Assembly: GCA_021797265.1 (NCBI GenBank)
Contig: JAJZZZ010000102.1
Span: 1 to 5,282, forward strand
Origin: Thermoplasmata archaeon
GTDB lineage: Archaea > Thermoplasmatota > Thermoplasmata > Thermoplasmatales > Thermoplasmataceae
Length of the DNA: 5,282 nt
Direction: 5' to 3'
The translations under genes were made by a program, and so were the position numbers. This document shows positions 4,897 through 5,282 of this stretch, piece by piece. Under the pieces are notes generated by a model that saw only the letters and a program-made list of their open reading frames with translations, was not told the origin of the DNA and ran no database searches. Positions within the stretch are counted from its first letter, which is position 1; each line of letters opens with the position of its first letter.

Positions 4897-5282
4897 TCAA
4901 GAAGCTGTTTCCATGTGGCGCAGTCTTCTGTATTCCTTTCTGGAAAACTTTATAATTTCCATCCAGGAACTTGATAAGATTGCAGCAATCACTACCATCA
5001 GCCATTCATGCAGCCCCAGCGATGATGTATCTATTATTGAATGAAGTGGAGAGTACACAGTAACGGTTACAAGCATGCCGACAATTATGATGCCCCATGC
5101 CAGTATTATGGGATTCGAAAAGAATCCTTTCCTGATGACCGGCTGATACTCAGTCCTGAGATTCTGTGCCAGAATCACCTGGGATAGTATCCATGTCGCG
5201 AACGCGCTCGTCTGCGCCTGGACAATATTTCCATGTGCATAATACAGGTAAAGGTACACAGCTGTTACTGCAAGGAATATTC
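4897..5282 (-). CDS. P-type cation-transporting ATPase, C-terminal membrane domain (5' part beyond window)
   Basis: The frame is open from the right edge of the window down to TGA at 4897-4899, giving the last 127 residues of a membrane protein. Four hydrophobic segments are visible: IFLAVTAVYLYLYYA; the helix containing TSAFATWILSQVILAQNLRT; NPIILAWGIIIVGMLVTVTV; and EWLMVVIAAILSSSWMEII. A basic cytoplasmic tail, KFSRKEYRRLRH, follows. The 'AQTxAFATWxLxxVxLAxNLRTE' pattern is characteristic of the Cation_ATPase_C region of P2/P3-type pumps (Ca2+ and plasma-membrane H+ ATPases). The phosphorylation DKTGT motif would lie outside the window, so the transported ion cannot be assigned. Proton or calcium export are the likely options in an acidophilic archaeon. 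The gene converges with lysX and is probably unrelated to lysine synthesis. Confidence 0.75.
   Translation of the reverse strand, partial: IFLAVTAVYLYLYYAHGNIVQAQTSAFATWILSQVILAQNLRTEYQPVIRKGFFSNPIILAWGIIIVGMLVTVTVYSPLHSIIDTSSLGLHEWLMVVIAAILSSSWMEIIKFSRKEYRRLRHMETAS

Noticed and set aside
4792..4974. Plus-strand open frame of 60 codons opposite the ATPase tail.
   Set aside because: It lies antisense to the well-supported ATPase C-terminus and the small minus-strand frame, and its translation shows no domain; it is a shadow frame.

Overview
The window looks like chromosomal DNA of an archaeon, most likely a Thermoplasmatales-type acidophile. This is inferred from TATA-like boxes about 25 bp upstream of start codons that lack Shine-Dalgarno sequences (leaderless style), codon choice rich in ATA, AGA and AGG, the alpha-aminoadipate (AAA) lysine route with a LysW carrier protein, and an archaeal-type ACT-domain regulator. 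No mobile element, CRISPR array, tRNA or rRNA is visible.

Layout. Bases 1-76 hold the last 24 codons of an aconitase-family small subunit (probably homoaconitase). It is followed after 16 bp by a homoisocitrate dehydrogenase-type gene (93-1157). After a 94-bp gap with its own promoter comes homocitrate synthase (1252-2424). A 341-bp gap between converging genes (2425-2765) carries no convincing gene, but it has a GC-richer half with nested inverted repeats. An ACT-domain regulator runs leftwards (2766-3437) and is divergent from lysW (3493-3681), the small zinc-binding amino-group carrier ending in EDWGE. A 129-bp spacer with three consecutive small inverted repeats separates lysW from lysX (3811-4665), the ATP-grasp ligase that charges LysW. 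At the right edge, on the minus strand, are the C-terminal 127 residues of a P-type cation ATPase (cut by the window end) and a possible 60-codon gene behind it.

How it fits together. Homocitrate synthase, homoaconitase and homoisocitrate dehydrogenase convert 2-oxoglutarate plus acetyl-CoA to 2-oxoadipate, which is transaminated to alpha-aminoadipate. LysX then attaches that amino acid by its amino group to the C-terminal Glu of LysW for reduction and amination to lysine. The later enzymes (LysZ, LysY, LysJ, LysK) are not in the window.

Main regulatory observation. The promoters of homocitrate synthase and of lysW share a 17-bp dyad element: TGACCAAAATTGGTCAT at 1202-1218 and TGAACCATATAGGTCAT at 3441-3457, with 13 of 17 bases identical. 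It is in the same orientation and at almost the same distance (50 and 52 bp) from the start codon. The second copy also lies directly upstream of the divergent ACT-regulator gene. This looks like an undescribed lysine-regulon operator, and the adjacent ACT protein is a natural candidate for its ligand sensor, though binding is not shown.
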